This document shows, in pieces, positions 62,814 through 64,000 of a DNA stretch of 64,000 bases. Each line of letters opens with the position of its first letter. Position 1 is the stretch's first letter. The notes under the pieces were generated by a model. It was not told where the DNA came from, made no database searches, and saw nothing but the letters and a program-made list of their open reading frames with translations. A program made the translations under genes and the position numbers. This stretch comes from Histoplasma ohiense (Eukaryota; Ascomycota; Eurotiomycetes; Onygenales; Ajellomycetaceae): assembly GCA_017607445.1 (NCBI GenBank), contig JAEVHH010000002.1:1116001-1180000 (forward strand), given 5' to 3'.

Positions 62814-64000
62814 CAAACACATAGAATTTGCCGCGAAGTCGAATGACAAATTCGTCGACGAGTTCAACAACTACGGTCGGACGGAACGCTTGTACACATA
62901 GAACGGGAACTTAAATCGATTGTGGCAGTGCGGGTGCAGCAGAAAAAAATGAACACATAACGCTGGCTCCGGGACATGTGGATTGTTCGTATTAGTTTTT
63001 CAGGCCCACCGTGGGAGGCCGCTTTTTACGCATCTCCCCGGACTAATGCTTTCTTTTTTCTTCATGCTTGATCTCGGTAATCGCATCTGATGACGAGAAT
63101 GCCGGTTATGACGCTGAACGTGTGTGTGGATTTCCAGAGATTGCTAAGGAGAGGTGTAGTTGAACAGCCAGGGGGATACTGGCGAGACCATACTGCTAGA
63201 ATAGTCGAAATCACAAAGAGAATACAGAGAATAGCGAGTCCTTCTGTTCTGGCAGTTCCTTCCGGTTAGCGAGTCCTTCCTTCTTGGTGAACCCTTCAGA
63301 TTCTATATTCTTACAACCTCTTTCCTTTTGAGGCCCTGTTCTCCTTCTCTCTAAAGGCCTTGCTCATTTGTTTGTTTTCTTTTACTTTTCTCTTTAAAAG
63401 GGAGGATTCCCTTATTTTTCTTTTGTTTTGTTTTAAAAAAAGGAATAATGCTCAAGGATGGTAACTAGCAGCACAATAAGATAGCAAATAAGATTGTTCA
63501 ATTTTGTTCTTAATCCTTAATCATTCTATTCTAAGCTAACCCTTGGGTCCTGCGGAGCTCTGAGGGCTTATGTAAAGATCCCTCACCTTGCCAATTCAAC
63601 TTGGTGTTTCTGGTGCCCACACTCGGAATTGAATCGAGGATCTTATCATTACCACTGATAAGCTGAGTTCACTAGAGGGCGGCTGATCGGTAGAGGAGTT
63701 AGTAGAAGAGAGGATCAGAAGGTAAGTTAGAGGTGGCTGAGTCCTCTGAAGTACAGAGAGAACAGCTGCTTCAAGGCCTCAATCCCTCAGTTTATCAGTA
63801 AGAATTCTTTGACATACAGAAGAATCTGTTGTCATCTAATCTCTACTGAAGAAGAAAGCTTGATGAGATAATCCCTCAAGCATCTTTCTGTTATAACTCT
63901 ATCTTTTTTTTTTTTTTATTTATTGCCCATTTTGTACTCTTTTCATCTTTGATTACTATTCACAGAATCACAGATGAGAAACATTGAGTTTGCTGACTGA
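62814..64000. other. Repeat-like right edge without a gene
   Basis: The sequence is low in coding potential. A near-repeat TAGCGAGTCCTTC occurs at 63233 and 63275, there is a T/C-rich stretch at 63310-63440, and a T12-plus run near 63907. Apart from the tRNA-like segment at 63611-63680 nothing is recognised. The region may be the start of another retroelement that continues past the window. Confidence 0.4.
63611..63680 (-). other. Degenerate tRNA-like segment or tRNA-complementary primer site
   Basis: On the minus strand the segment begins GCCCTCT and ends GTGTGGGC-A-CCA, whose outer bases pair (5 of 7). A stem TTATCA/TGATAA encloses a seven-base loop GTGGTAA, and CTCGATTCAATTCCGAG looks like a T arm with one mismatch in the closing pair. 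The D-arm region is about five bases short. It could be a tRNA pseudogene, a SINE head, or, read on the plus strand (TGGTGCCCACACTCGG), the primer-binding site of an LTR element. It should not be taken as a working tRNA gene. Confidence 0.35.

Overview
The window is nuclear DNA of a filamentous ascomycete. The genes carry short GT-AG introns (50-180 nt) with CTAAC-like branch points, and include fungal-specific families (Nst1, Dap1, Tfc6, a SidJ/DUF1749 esterase, a PAQR/Izh protein, a PigL_N/HeLo-like signalling domain). Repeats show C-to-T/G-to-A decay of the repeat-induced-mutation kind. Gene content and AT-rich repeat islands fit an onygenalean fungus (Blastomyces/Histoplasma/Emmonsia type). 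That placement is inference, because no marker fixes the genus.

Layout. 1-32 kb is mostly conserved housekeeping genes: the 3' part of mitoribosomal mL40 (+), RHO2 (-), NST1 (+), VPS35 (-), a secreted protein with a coding minisatellite (-), TFIIIC subunit TFC6 (-), a SidJ-like hydrolase (+), DPM1 (-), TRAPPC12 (+), an unknown SR-rich protein (-), a PAQR membrane protein (+), a short-chain dehydrogenase (+) and a Ran1/Ksp1-like kinase (-). 32-38.6 kb is a long stretch with no convincing gene. 38.6-48.2 kb is genic again: a multi-pass membrane protein (+), Prp4 kinase (-), TMA7 (+), a disordered coiled-coil protein (-) and the heme protein DAP1 (+).

48.9-64 kb is an accessory repeat region. 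It holds a mutated LTR, a non-LTR insertion nested beside it, and a younger LTR element reduced to two LTRs with 78 bp between them. It also holds a GC-rich phosphotransferase gene, a decayed Tad-like LINE, and a divergent locus of HeLo-like/STAND-type N-terminal proteins. In that locus one gene is intact (58.5-60.05 kb, -). Facing it are two tandem PigL_N-type copies (60.4-62.7 kb, +): the first is cut short at the junction, and the second has a frameshift and an in-frame TGA.

Most notable: (1) two non-LTR insertions, 39 kb apart, share a 215-bp end with a (GTAT)n tail, and each is flanked by its own perfect 14-bp target duplication; (2) one of them contains an eight-unit array of small hairpins; (3) the decayed HeLo-like tandem faces an intact partner, a plausible remnant of an incompatibility/cell-death locus; (4) very small exons (6 nt in RHO2, 10 and 25 nt in DAP1, 23 nt in VPS35) are required by reading frame and family conservation. 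All exon borders were read by eye from splice signals and frame, without transcript data.
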